A DNA stretch of 13,626 nucleotides from Pseudomonadota bacterium (lineage in GTDB: Bacteria > Pseudomonadota > Alphaproteobacteria > Rhizobiales > Devosiaceae), in assembly GCA_023433775.1 (NCBI GenBank), contig JAEYTY010000091.1:1-13626 (forward strand), written 5' to 3'. Below, in pieces: positions 1 through 6,920 of this stretch (the first letter of the stretch is position 1; the number at the start of each line of letters is the position of its first letter). Made by a program: the position numbers and the translations under genes. Below the pieces are notes generated by a model. The model was not told the origin of the DNA. It was given only the letters and a program-made list of their open reading frames with translations, and did not search any database.

Positions 1-1
1 C

Positions 2-424
2 CAGCATGTCTGGCCGGTCGTCTTCATCGCCACCTTTGGCGGGCTCGCCTATAATATGCGGGTGATGCGCGCCAATCTGCTCGACGTGCTCAACGCGCAA
101 TATGTCGAGACTGCGCGGGCCAAAGGCCTGCCAGAAGGCGCGGTGATCATGAAACATGCCGTGCCCAATGCCTTGCATCCGCTCGTTGCCTATCAGGGTG
201 TCGTGCTGCCCTATATGCTGACCGGCGAAATCGAAGTGGCGATTGTCTTTGGACTGGCCACGGTCGGACCGGCGATTGTCGGTTCCATGGCTGTTGGCGA
301 CGTCTTTGTTACCGCCTCGTTCATGCTGGTGCTGGCGACCACGCTCATCATCGGCAATATCATCGCCGACCTGTTGCTGGTCGCGCTTGATCCACGTATC
401 CGCCTCGGAGGAAACAAGGAATGA
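2..424 (+). CDS. ABC transporter permease, DppB/OppB-like (3' part only)
   Basis: This is the C-terminal 140 residues of an inner-membrane permease of the peptide/opine/nickel (Opp/Dpp) class; the frame is open from base 2, so the gene begins left of the window. The cytoplasmic EAA-type coupling loop, which docks onto the ATPase, is visible near the start (ETARAKGLPEGAVIMKHAVPNAL region, with the conserved central Gly and the terminal Pro-Asn). Hydrophobic segments follow, and the protein ends with the typical DPRIRL tail of DppB proteins. Its stop overlaps the next permease start as ATGA, so the two are translationally coupled. Peptide-class permeases also carry sugars. Here the downstream GH4 alpha-galactosidase makes alpha-galactosides the likely substrate, as in the rhizobial agp system. 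The family is certain; the substrate is inferred from context. Confidence 0.93.
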   Translation, partial: QHVWPVVFIATFGGLAYNMRVMRANLLDVLNAQYVETARAKGLPEGAVIMKHAVPNALHPLVAYQGVVLPYMLTGEIEVAIVFGLATVGPAIVGSMAVGDVFVTASFMLVLATTLIIGNIIADLLLVALDPRIRLGGNKE

Positions 425-1614
425 GCCGCGACGACAAGACTGATATCCACTCGTCCATTCCCCTGCCAACCCAGCCCGGCGCCGGCCCCAATCCCACGCC
501 GGCTGAGGAAAATGATGTTCCTGCTGTGGGGCGCCACGGTTCCGGTAATGAGACCTATGCGGCCCTTGTCTGGCGCCGCTTCCGTCGCTCGACTATGGGC
601 ATGATCGGGCTCGTCCTGGTGGTGATGCTGCTGGTGATCTCGGTCTTTGGCGACTTCTTCGCGCCAATGGACCCCAAGGCGGCCAACTTGCCCTATGCAC
701 CGCCCGACCAAATCGCCTTCGAGGATCCGGACGGTAATTTTAGCCTGCTGCCCTATGTCTATCCCATCGGTGATACGGGGGAGTTCGATCCCGTAACCTT
801 CCAGCCCCTGACCGGGCCGGTGAAGGACAATCCGACCCCCATGGGCTTCTTCGTCCAGGGCTATAGCTATCACCTGCTCTGGGTGATCCCGTCCAATATC
901 CACTTCTTCGGCTCGACCGATGGCCGGCCCGTGCAGCTGCTGGGCACAGACAAATTTGGCCGCGACATCCTTTCGCGCGGCATATTGGGGTCGCGGATCA
1001 GCCTGATGATTGCGCTGGCGGTGGTGACCATAACCACTGTCGTCGGTACGCTGGTGGGCATCAGCTCTGGTTATATTGGCGGTGCCGTCGATGCCTGGGT
1101 GCAGCGCTTTGTCGAATTCGTGCTCGCCTTTCCGCAATTGCCGCTTTACCTGGCGCTGACCTCGCTGATCCCGGTCACCGCACCATCCAATGTGTTCCTC
1201 ACCTTTGTGATCTTCGTCATGGCGGTGCTGGGCTGGGCGCAACTGAGCCGCGAGGTGCGGTCCAAGACCCTGTCGCTTGCCCGCATAGAATATGTGCGCG
1301 CGGCCATTGCGGTTGGCGCTTCGGACCGCCGCATTATCCTGCGCCACATCCTGCCCAATGTGCTGAGCCACATCATCGTGGCCATCAGCCTTGCAATCCC
1401 GACCGTGGTGTTGCTCGAAAGCTTCCTTGGTTTCCTCGGCTTTGCGGTCAAACCGCCTCTGATTTCCTGGGGTCTGATGCTGCAGGATACCGGCACATTC
1501 TCGGTGATCGGTTCCTATCCATGGATTCTCTCGCCCGTCATCTTCGTGCTGATCACCGTCTTTGCTTTCAATGCGCTGGGTGACGGCCTGCGCGATGCCG
1601 TCGATCCCTATTGA
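421..1614 (+). CDS. ABC transporter permease, DppC/OppC-like, with long periplasmic insert
   Basis: This is the second permease subunit of the same importer, 397 residues against about 300 for typical DppC. A 50-residue cytoplasmic N-terminus (Pro/Gly-rich up to about residue 40) is followed by TM1 (about 58-78). A periplasmic stretch of roughly 95 residues (about 79-174) comes before the family motif GTDKFGRDILSR (175-186). The remaining membrane segments follow, with the EAA coupling loop at about 286-312 (ARIEYVRAA...LRHILPN). The tail RDAVDPY is the usual DppC ending. The start is the ATG in the ATGA overlap with the upstream gene, served by GGAGGA at 407-412. The enlarged loop between TM1 and TM2 is rich in Pro, Asp and aromatic residues and would face the binding protein. 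Such long versions occur in alphaproteobacterial sugar/peptide-class systems. The role in alpha-galactoside uptake is inferred from melA downstream. Confidence 0.95.
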   Translation: MSRDDKTDIHSSIPLPTQPGAGPNPTPAEENDVPAVGRHGSGNETYAALVWRRFRRSTMGMIGLVLVVMLLVISVFGDFFAPMDPKAANLPYAPPDQIAFEDPDGNFSLLPYVYPIGDTGEFDPVTFQPLTGPVKDNPTPMGFFVQGYSYHLLWVIPSNIHFFGSTDGRPVQLLGTDKFGRDILSRGILGSRISLMIALAVVTITTVVGTLVGISSGYIGGAVDAWVQRFVEFVLAFPQLPLYLALTSLIPVTAPSNVFLTFVIFVMAVLGWAQLSREVRSKTLSLARIEYVRAAIAVGASDRRIILRHILPNVLSHIIVAISLAIPTVVLLESFLGFLGFAVKPPLISWGLMLQDTGTFSVIGSYPWILSPVIFVLITVFAFNALGDGLRDAVDPY

Positions 1615-1624
1615 GGAGAAGCCA

Positions 1625-3289
1625 ATGACAATGACCGATCTGGCGCCTCCCGAGCGGCACGACCTTGGCAAGCATGGCCGCGAACTGATCCTTGATGCGC
1701 GCAATGTCGGCGTCGACTTCAAGGTTGAAGGCGGCGTCGTCCATGCCGTGCGTGATGTGTCGTTTCAGCTCCACAAGGGCGAGACCATTGCGCTGGTGGG
1801 AGAAAGCGGTTCGGGCAAGTCCGTCACCGCCCGCACGCTGATGAAGCTGCTCACAAAGCGCGCCACCATCCTGCCGGAAACTCGTATCGATCTGGCGGGC
1901 AAGGACATTGTTGCCATGAGCGACCGCGACATGCGCAAGCTGCGCGGCAACGACATTGCCATGATTTTCCAGGAGCCGATGAGCTCGCTCAATCCGGTCT
2001 ACACGATCGGCCAGCAGATCTGCGAAATCATCCATCTGCACAATCGCGTGTCGCGCGCCGAAGCGATGAACCGGGCAGAGAAACTGCTCGAGGAAGTGCA
2101 GATCCCCGAGCCTCGTGCCCGCCTCAATAATTATCCTCATCAGCTGTCCGGTGGCCAGCGCCAGCGGGTGATGATCGCCATGGCACTCGCCAATCGTCCT
2201 GACGTACTCATCGCCGACGAGCCAACCACGGCGCTCGACGTCACGGTGCAGGCGCAGATCCTCAATCTCATCAAGGATCTCAAGGACAAATACGGCATGG
2301 CAGTGATCCTCATCACCCATGACCTGACCATCGTTCGGCAGTTCTCCGAATATGTCTATGTGATGCAGAACGGAAGGGTGCAGGAGCATAACGAGACCGA
2401 GCAGCTCTTCGCCAATCCGCGCCACGCCTATACGCGTCACCTGCTGGCATCTGAGCCATCCGGCACGGCCCGGCCTCTGACCGAAGGGGCGCAGGACGTG
2501 GTTCTCGAGGGCAAGGAGGTCAAGGTCTCCTTCACGCTCAAGCGTGGCGGCTTCTTCAAGCCTGACTTCTTCGATCTTAAGGCCGTCGACAATCTCGACA
2601 TCAAGCTCATGCGCCACGAAACGCTCGGCATTGTCGGGGAATCGGGTTCGGGCAAGACCACGTTCGGGCAGGCGCTGATCCGGCTCATCAGCAATCAGGG
2701 CGGCCAAATCTGGTTCGATGGCGAGCGCATTGACGGCAAGGACCGCAAGGCCATGCGCCCACTGCGCAGCCGGATGCAGATCGTGTTCCAGGACCCGTTC
2801 TCCAGTCTCAATCCGCGCATGTCGATCCGCCAGATCATCGAAGAAGGGCTGATCGTCAACGGCATTGGCGCCAATGGCAGGGAACGCCTGGACCGTGTGC
2901 GCCAGGCCCTGCGCGATGCGGGCTTGCCCGATACGATCCTGCAACGGTTTCCGCACGAATTTTCCGGTGGCCAGCGACAGCGCATCGCCATCGCCCGCGC
3001 CATTGCACTGGAGCCCGAGTTCATCCTGCTCGACGAGCCAACTTCGGCGCTCGACCTTTCCGTCCAGGCCCAAATCATCGACCTGTTGCGCAAGCTGCAG
3101 GACGAAAAGGGCCTCTCCTACCTCTTCATTTCGCACGATCTGAAGGTCGTGCGCGCACTCTGCCACAGGGTCATGGTCATGCAGCATGGCAAGATCGTGG
3201 AGCAGGGACCGGTCAATGAAGTGCTTATCAACCCCCAAACCGACTATACGCGCCGCCTTGTCCGCGCCGCGTTCGAAATTGCCGCCTGA
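1625..3289 (+). CDS. ABC transporter ATPase, fused DppD-DppF type (two nucleotide-binding domains)
   Basis: This 554-residue cytoplasmic protein powers the importer and carries both ATPase domains that most Opp/Dpp systems split over two genes. NBD1 has Walker A GESGSGKS (59-66), signature LSGGQ (174-178), Walker B VLIADEP (194-200) and switch His232. NBD2 has Walker A GESGSGKT (338-345), signature FSGGQ (446-450), Walker B ILLDEP (467-472) and His504. Each domain is followed by the peptide-class extension (NPRHAYTRHLL at 264-274; NPQTDYTRRLV at 536-546). Both sites look catalytically complete. An open frame extends 21 codons upstream, but the ATG at 1625 is preferred because GAGGAG (1613-1618) lies 6 nt before it and the upstream codons overlap the previous gene. 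The gap to the permease stop is 10 nt. Confidence 0.96.
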   Translation: MTMTDLAPPERHDLGKHGRELILDARNVGVDFKVEGGVVHAVRDVSFQLHKGETIALVGESGSGKSVTARTLMKLLTKRATILPETRIDLAGKDIVAMSDRDMRKLRGNDIAMIFQEPMSSLNPVYTIGQQICEIIHLHNRVSRAEAMNRAEKLLEEVQIPEPRARLNNYPHQLSGGQRQRVMIAMALANRPDVLIADEPTTALDVTVQAQILNLIKDLKDKYGMAVILITHDLTIVRQFSEYVYVMQNGRVQEHNETEQLFANPRHAYTRHLLASEPSGTARPLTEGAQDVVLEGKEVKVSFTLKRGGFFKPDFFDLKAVDNLDIKLMRHETLGIVGESGSGKTTFGQALIRLISNQGGQIWFDGERIDGKDRKAMRPLRSRMQIVFQDPFSSLNPRMSIRQIIEEGLIVNGIGANGRERLDRVRQALRDAGLPDTILQRFPHEFSGGQRQRIAIARAIALEPEFILLDEPTSALDLSVQAQIIDLLRKLQDEKGLSYLFISHDLKVVRALCHRVMVMQHGKIVEQGPVNEVLINPQTDYTRRLVRAAFEIAA

Positions 3290-3308
3290 GCCCTGGAGCA
3301 TATTTTAA

Positions 3309-4676
3309 ATGGCAAACCCCAAAATCACTTTCATTGGTGCCGGTTCGTCGGTGTTCATGAAGAACATTGTTGGCGACATTCTGCAGCGCCCGGCTTTGGC
3401 CGGTGCCGAGGTGCGGCTGATGGATATCAATCCGCAGCGGCTTGAAGAAAGCGCCGTCATTGCCGGCAAACTGGTCAAGACCCTGGGTGTACCGGCGAGC
3501 GTCAAGACCTATTCCAATCAGCGCGAGGCCCTGGACGGCACAAATTTCGTCGTCGTCTGCTTCCAGATCGGGGGCTATGAGCCCTCTACGGTCATCGATT
3601 TCGATGTGCCCAAGAAGTACAATCTCCGCCAGACCATTGCCGACACGCTGGGCGTCGGTGGCATCATGCGCGGCCTCAGGACCGTGCCGCATCTCTGGAG
3701 CATCTGCGAAGACATGCTGCAGGTCGCGCCCAACGCTATCATGCTGCAATATGTCAACCCGATGGCCATCAATACCTGGGCAATCTCGGAGCGCTATCCG
3801 ACCATCAAGCAGGTCGGCCTCTGCCACTCTGTGCAGGGCACAGCGCATGAGCTGGCCCACGATCTGGATATTCCTTACGAGGAAATCCGCTATCGCTCGG
3901 CCGGCATCAACCACATGGCCTTCTTCCTCAATTTCGAGCACCGGCAGCCGGACGGCAGCTACAAGGATCTCTATCCCGAGCTGCATCGCGCTTATGCCGA
4001 GGGCAGGGCGCCAAAGCCGGGCTGGAACCCGCGCTGCCCCAACAAGGTGCGGTATGAAATGATGACGCGGCTGGGCTATTTCGTCACCGAAAGCTCGGAG
4101 CACTTTGCTGAATACACGCCCTATTTTATCAAGGAAGGGCGCGAAGACATTATCGAGAAGTTCGGCATCCCACTCGACGAATATCCCAAGCGCTGCGTCG
4201 AGCAGATTGCCAGTTGGAAGCGCACCAGTGAGGACTATCGCAAGGCCGACTGGATCGAGGTCAAGGCGTCAAAGGAATATGCCAGCTCAATCGTCAATTC
4301 CGTCTGGACCGGCGAGCCTTCGGTCATCTATGGCAATCTGAGGAACAATGGCATCATCACCAGCCTGCCCAATGCGGCAGCAGTCGAGGTGCCCTGCCTG
4401 GTCGACGATAACGGTCTCCAGCCCACCTATATCGGCGAATTGCCGCCGCAACTGACCGCCCTTATCCGCACAAATCTCAATGTGCAGGAACTGACCGTCA
4501 GGGCATTGCTCGAAGAAAACCGCGAGCACATTTATCACGCCGCCATGATGGATCCCCACACCGCTGCCGAGCTTGATCTCGACCAGATATGGAACTTGGT
4601 GGACGACCTGCTCGATGCACACGGCACCATGCTGCCCGAATGGGCGCGCAGTCGGCGCAAGAAAGAAGTGGCCTGA
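3309..4676 (+). CDS. melA: Alpha-galactosidase, glycoside hydrolase family 4 (MelA)
   Basis: This 455-residue cytoplasmic enzyme hydrolyses alpha-galactosides such as melibiose and raffinose by the GH4 redox-assisted elimination route, using NAD+ and a divalent metal (Mn). The Rossmann motif FIGAGSSVF (8-16) binds NAD+. The family metal ligands appear as Cys172 in LCHSVQGT and His202 in GINHMAFF. Long blocks match E. coli MelA as I remember it: QIGGYEPSTV, ADTLGVGGIMR, NPMAINTWA, YFVTESSEHFAEYTP, IPLDEYPKRCVEQ and AMMDPHTAA. Full family length is present with no breaks. The start has GGAG at 3295-3298, 10 nt upstream. The gene lies 19 nt after the ATPase and is probably the last of the operon. 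The stop codon sits in a 12-bp perfect palindrome (GCCTGATCAGGC, 4671-4682), which is probably incidental. Confidence 0.95.
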   Translation: MANPKITFIGAGSSVFMKNIVGDILQRPALAGAEVRLMDINPQRLEESAVIAGKLVKTLGVPASVKTYSNQREALDGTNFVVVCFQIGGYEPSTVIDFDVPKKYNLRQTIADTLGVGGIMRGLRTVPHLWSICEDMLQVAPNAIMLQYVNPMAINTWAISERYPTIKQVGLCHSVQGTAHELAHDLDIPYEEIRYRSAGINHMAFFLNFEHRQPDGSYKDLYPELHRAYAEGRAPKPGWNPRCPNKVRYEMMTRLGYFVTESSEHFAEYTPYFIKEGREDIIEKFGIPLDEYPKRCVEQIASWKRTSEDYRKADWIEVKASKEYASSIVNSVWTGEPSVIYGNLRNNGIITSLPNAAAVEVPCLVDDNGLQPTYIGELPPQLTALIRTNLNVQELTVRALLEENREHIYHAAMMDPHTAAELDLDQIWNLVDDLLDAHGTMLPEWARSRRKKEVA

Positions 4677-4696
4677 TCAGGCGTGAACAAGCGATG

Positions 4697-4730
4697 AGGA
4701 CGGCGGCGAGATAGTTGCGCGCCGTCTTTT
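4697..4730 (+). terminator. Rho-independent terminator after melA
   Basis: GACGGCG (4699-4705) pairs with CGCCGTC (4720-4726) across a 14-nt loop. The stem is followed at once by TTTT (4727-4730) and extended by A4697/G4698 pairing with the first Ts. It lies about 20 nt after the melA stop and would end the transporter-melA operon. The T-run is short, so strength is uncertain. Confidence 0.65.
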
Positions 4731-5040
4731 CGTGTCGGGTTGCGATTTTGCAGAAGTATTTGATTTTGTTTAAGAATCGACCGAGGAAGAGGCGCTAGTG
4801 TTAGATGGCCGATCGACGCTTCGCTTGTGGTTACGCTGGGTTTGAATATGGCCTCACCCGCGTCTTTTCTGAGTCAGCAGCACTCCCACGACAAGGTTTG
4901 AGGTTTGTCAGGAGACATCACACCAGTAGTTCTAGGCGTCGCCCTGGCAACTGGATAGCAACCGTTTTGGGGTTATGGACTGTGTCGCACACCTTGAGAC
5001 AGATTTCGCCAGTGTATGGGCGCCTCTCGCTTCGCCCGCG
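4731..5040. other. 310-bp stretch with no supportable gene
   Basis: This gap lies between the melA terminator and the end of the leftward SDR gene. All frames are short or low in coding character. The long + strand open frame across it (from 4805) has an Arg/Ser/Pro-rich product that runs into the antisense of the SDR gene and has no clear ribosome site. There is no recognisable tRNA, integrase or intact transposase, and I see no clear leftward terminator for the SDR gene. A 9-mer GTGTCGCAC sits inside a small hairpin at 4981-4991 and recurs 70 bp to the right (5052-5060) inside the last codons of the SDR gene. The stretch may be relic DNA, but no family could be assigned. Confidence 0.5.
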
Positions 5041-5829
5041 TCAAAGTCCGGGTGTCGCACCCCCATCGACCGCAAAGCCTACCCCCTGGATGTGGCGCGC
5101 CCGTGGTGAGCACAGGAAGGCTACTGTTTCCGCGATATCTTCGGGATTGCCGAGACGACGAATTCCGGCGCGCTGGGTATTGCGGCTTCGAACCTCGTCC
5201 TCGGATATTCCTTCGGCGGCGGCCTCCTGGGTTATAAGTGCCTCCATCCTCCCAGTGACCGTAGCACCGGGATGGACGATGTTGACATTCACATCGTCAA
5301 CAAGGCCCTGTTTGGACAGCGACTTGGTGACGTGAGCCAAGGCCGCATTGACCGCACCGCCTAACATAAATCCCGGCGACGGTGTGTATGCTGCAGCACC
5401 ACCGATATTGATCACCGTGCCCTTGCGTTGCTTCAGCGCGGGCCAAAGCGCCCGGGCAAGGCGCACCGCGCCAAAAAACTTGAGGGCAAAGCCGCTGATC
5501 CATTCATCATCTGGCTGGGCGGGGAAAGCGCCTGCGCGTGTATCGCCCGCGCAGTTAACCAGGATGTCCAGGCCGCCGAACTGGGCCAGCGTGCGCTCAG
5601 CCGCCGAATTGCATCCCGTTTCGCTGCCCAGATCCGCTCCGACAGCTATGGTCCGAACGCTGTGCTCCGCCGAAATGGCGCTCGCCGCATTATCCAGTGC
5701 GTCCGATGAGCGCGCGACGAGGGCAATATTGCATCCTTCGGCGGCAAGGCGGCTGGCAATAGCATATCCAATCCCCTTGCTCGCTCCGGTCACCAAGGCT
5801 GTTTTGCCAGCCAGTTCACGCGCGGACAT
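5041..5829 (-). CDS. SDR-fold oxidoreductase with non-canonical active site
   Basis: This 262-residue cytoplasmic protein has the short-chain dehydrogenase/reductase fold. The dinucleotide motif TGASKGIG (14-21), the DL pair after beta-4, the NAG-type NCAG (92-95) and the late VDGGATPG tail are all normal. The catalytic set is not. By spacing against FabG, the Ser position is Gly144 (INIGG), the Tyr of YxxxK is Gly157, its Lys is Asn161 (FMLGGAVNAAL), and the helix-4 Asn is Lys117 (ALKFFG). I recall an SDR subgroup with this KFFG...GGxxNAAL pattern, so the protein is probably a distinct functional subgroup rather than a dead gene. It may be a dehydrogenase or reductase of the pathway encoded divergently to the right. 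The start is the ATG at 5829, with GAGGA 7-8 nt upstream, rather than one 25 codons earlier inside the regulator gene. It overlaps the IclR gene by 14 nt. Confidence 0.88.
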   Translation of the reverse strand: MSARELAGKTALVTGASKGIGYAIASRLAAEGCNIALVARSSDALDNAASAISAEHSVRTIAVGADLGSETGCNSAAERTLAQFGGLDILVNCAGDTRAGAFPAQPDDEWISGFALKFFGAVRLARALWPALKQRKGTVINIGGAAAYTPSPGFMLGGAVNAALAHVTKSLSKQGLVDDVNVNIVHPGATVTGRMEALITQEAAAEGISEDEVRSRNTQRAGIRRLGNPEDIAETVAFLCSPRARHIQGVGFAVDGGATPGL

Positions 5830-6670
5830 TGCGTTTCCTCTTTGCGGGTGGAGAAATGGTTTCGCTCGGATTGAATCCGAGCCGATCGGAGACTTCTGCG
5901 GCAATGGTTCGGGTGATCTCGATGTAGTCGGCCATCCCGGTCACCGAAAGGCGCCATACAGGACCGGAAAAGCCGATGGCACCGATAACCTGTCCACGGA
6001 AATCCCTCACCGGAGCGGCCATGCAGCGCACTTCGGGATTAAACTCGCAATCATCATAGGCAATGCCGTCCCGCCGGACCCGGTCGACATGCAGCCGTAG
6101 GGCCTGTGAATCGCGCAGGGTGCTTGACGTGACCGGCCGGAAATCCAATTCAGCGACGTAATCATGATAGATCTCGTCTGAAAGCCCTGACAGCAGCACC
6201 TTGCCAATAGCCGTACAATATACCGGGCGGAGGGTGCCGGCGCGTTCGGTGATCTGCAAGGCATTGGGCCCCTCGCGCCGGGTTAGGATCAGCGCCATGC
6301 GCCGTTCCCAGATAGCGAAGTGCGTAGCCTCACCCGTGGCAAGCGCCAGACGATCAAGAAACGGTTCAACGGTGGCGCAGAGTTCAGCCTCGTTGAGACA
6401 GGCCGACGCCAACTGATAAATTCCGCGACCGACACGGTACCGCTTGTCGTCCGGTCCCGTGCGGAGGTAGCCCAATGCCACTAATGTGCGCGTAAGGTGG
6501 TAGAGCGTGCTGGTGTGCAATCCCAGCCGACGGCTTAGCTCCGATAGCGTTGCGCCGTCTCGGTGGCGGGCGGCCTCCTCCAGTACCATGAAACCGCGTT
6601 CCAGCGACTGGATTCGCCCTTCATCTCGCTCGGGCTTCTCGATATCGGACAATTCGTCCTCCTTGCTCAT
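5816..6670 (-). CDS. IclR-family transcriptional regulator
   Basis: This 284-residue DNA-binding regulator has the IclR layout. An acidic N-terminal tail (1-19) precedes a winged helix-turn-helix at about 20-82 (IQSLERGFMVLEE start; recognition region LSELSRRLGLHTSTLYHLTRTL at about 42-63; wing RYRVGRG). The effector-binding domain spans about 95-265, with the family blocks YCTAIGKVLLSG (151-162) and CMAAPVRD...VIGAIGFSGP (216-237). The C-terminus is basic (PPAKRKR). A stop codon in frame just upstream fixes ATG 6670 as the start; the nearest purine-rich site is GAGGGG about 14 nt away, so translation may be weak. The gene is divergent from the tctC operon and overlaps the SDR gene by 14 nt. 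It most likely senses the transported acid or an intermediate and controls both directions. Whether it activates or represses is not visible. Confidence 0.93.
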   Translation of the reverse strand: MSKEDELSDIEKPERDEGRIQSLERGFMVLEEAARHRDGATLSELSRRLGLHTSTLYHLTRTLVALGYLRTGPDDKRYRVGRGIYQLASACLNEAELCATVEPFLDRLALATGEATHFAIWERRMALILTRREGPNALQITERAGTLRPVYCTAIGKVLLSGLSDEIYHDYVAELDFRPVTSSTLRDSQALRLHVDRVRRDGIAYDDCEFNPEVRCMAAPVRDFRGQVIGAIGFSGPVWRLSVTGMADYIEITRTIAAEVSDRLGFNPSETISPPAKRKRNVRA

Positions 6671-6687
6671 ATGGCGATCGATATCCC

Positions 6688-6698
6688 CTCAATATGAG
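6688..6698. promoter_or_regulatory. Small dyad before the IclR gene, possible autoregulatory half-site
   Basis: CTCA-ATA-TGAG (6688-6698) is a 4-bp-arm dyad 18 nt before the regulator start codon. Its right side continues as TGAGAATATC. The hexamer TGAGAA (6695-6700) also occurs in the right arm of the large inverted repeat (6809-6814) and, reversed, in its left arm (6778-6783). Shared half-sites on both sides of the divergent region suggest one regulator binding both. The dyad is short and could be chance. Confidence 0.3.
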
Positions 6699-6775
6699 AA
6701 TATCAACCAAGATTTGCTGCGTGTAGTGCTTAACAACTCCATGACATCGAGATCCCGACGCGTTGAAGTGCATAT

Positions 6776-6816
6776 TTTTCTCACAGATAGAGAACTGAAC
6801 AGAAACTGTGAGAAAA
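6776..6816. repeat. Perfect 11-bp inverted repeat with 19-nt spacer, candidate IclR operator
   Basis: TTTTCTCACAG (6776-6786) and CTGTGAGAAAA (6806-6816) are exact reverse complements separated by 19 nt. The arm centres are 30 bp apart, about three helical turns, so two protein units would sit on the same DNA face. The right arm ends 4 nt before a candidate -35 box (6820-6825) of the rightward operon. IclR proteins bind such upstream sites as dimers of dimers. The repeat is certain; its role as operator is inferred. Confidence 0.85.
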
Positions 6817-6819
6817 TAA

Positions 6820-6848
6820 TTGACTCATACAAATCACCGCCCTTAACT
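6820..6848 (+). promoter_or_regulatory. Candidate sigma-70-type promoter of the tctC operon
   Basis: TTGACT (6820-6825) matches the -35 consensus at five of six bases. It is followed after 17 nt by a weak -10, TTAACT (6843-6848). The poor -10 fits a promoter that needs an activator, and the large inverted repeat ends just upstream of the -35. It would give a leader of about 65 nt before the tctC start. Confidence 0.4.
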
Positions 6849-6884
6849 CGATACCTGGCGGTTGAGGAGCCGTCAGGACTGTTG

Positions 6885-6903
6885 GCGATCCCCTCGGGGT
6901 CGC
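6885..6903 (+). other. GC-rich hairpin in the tctC leader
   Basis: GCGA(T)CCCC (6885-6893) pairs with GGGGTCGC (6896-6903), with one bulged T (6889) and a tiny loop. It ends 4 nt before the ribosome site GGGAGGAG (6908-6915) of tctC. It lacks a T-run, so it is not a terminator; it might insulate or stabilise the mRNA 5' end. Confidence 0.4.
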
Positions 6904-6920
6904 GTTAGGGAGGAGTTTCT

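Noticed and set aside
211..1722. 503-codon open frame on the minus strand opposite the permeases
   Set aside because: Product is His/Asp/Gln-rich with no membrane or domain pattern, and the + strand carries clear ABC permease motifs. It is a codon-bias shadow.
1568..3301. 577-codon open frame on the minus strand opposite the ATPase
   Set aside because: It mirrors a gene with both complete ATPase domains, and the predicted protein has no recognisable motif.
3228..4103. 291-codon minus-strand open frame opposite melA
   Set aside because: The + strand melA is full length with the family residues; the antisense product resembles nothing.
4671..4682. 12-bp perfect palindrome GCCTGATCAGGC over the melA stop codon
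   Set aside because: No loop to form a stable RNA hairpin, and a better terminator lies just downstream; likely chance.
4805..5335. 176-codon + strand open frame running into the SDR gene
   Set aside because: Arg/Ser/Pro-rich product, no ribosome site, and half of it is antisense to a well-supported gene.
5348..6100. 250-codon + strand open frame opposite the SDR and IclR genes
   Set aside because: Antisense to two genes with clear family motifs; low-complexity composition.
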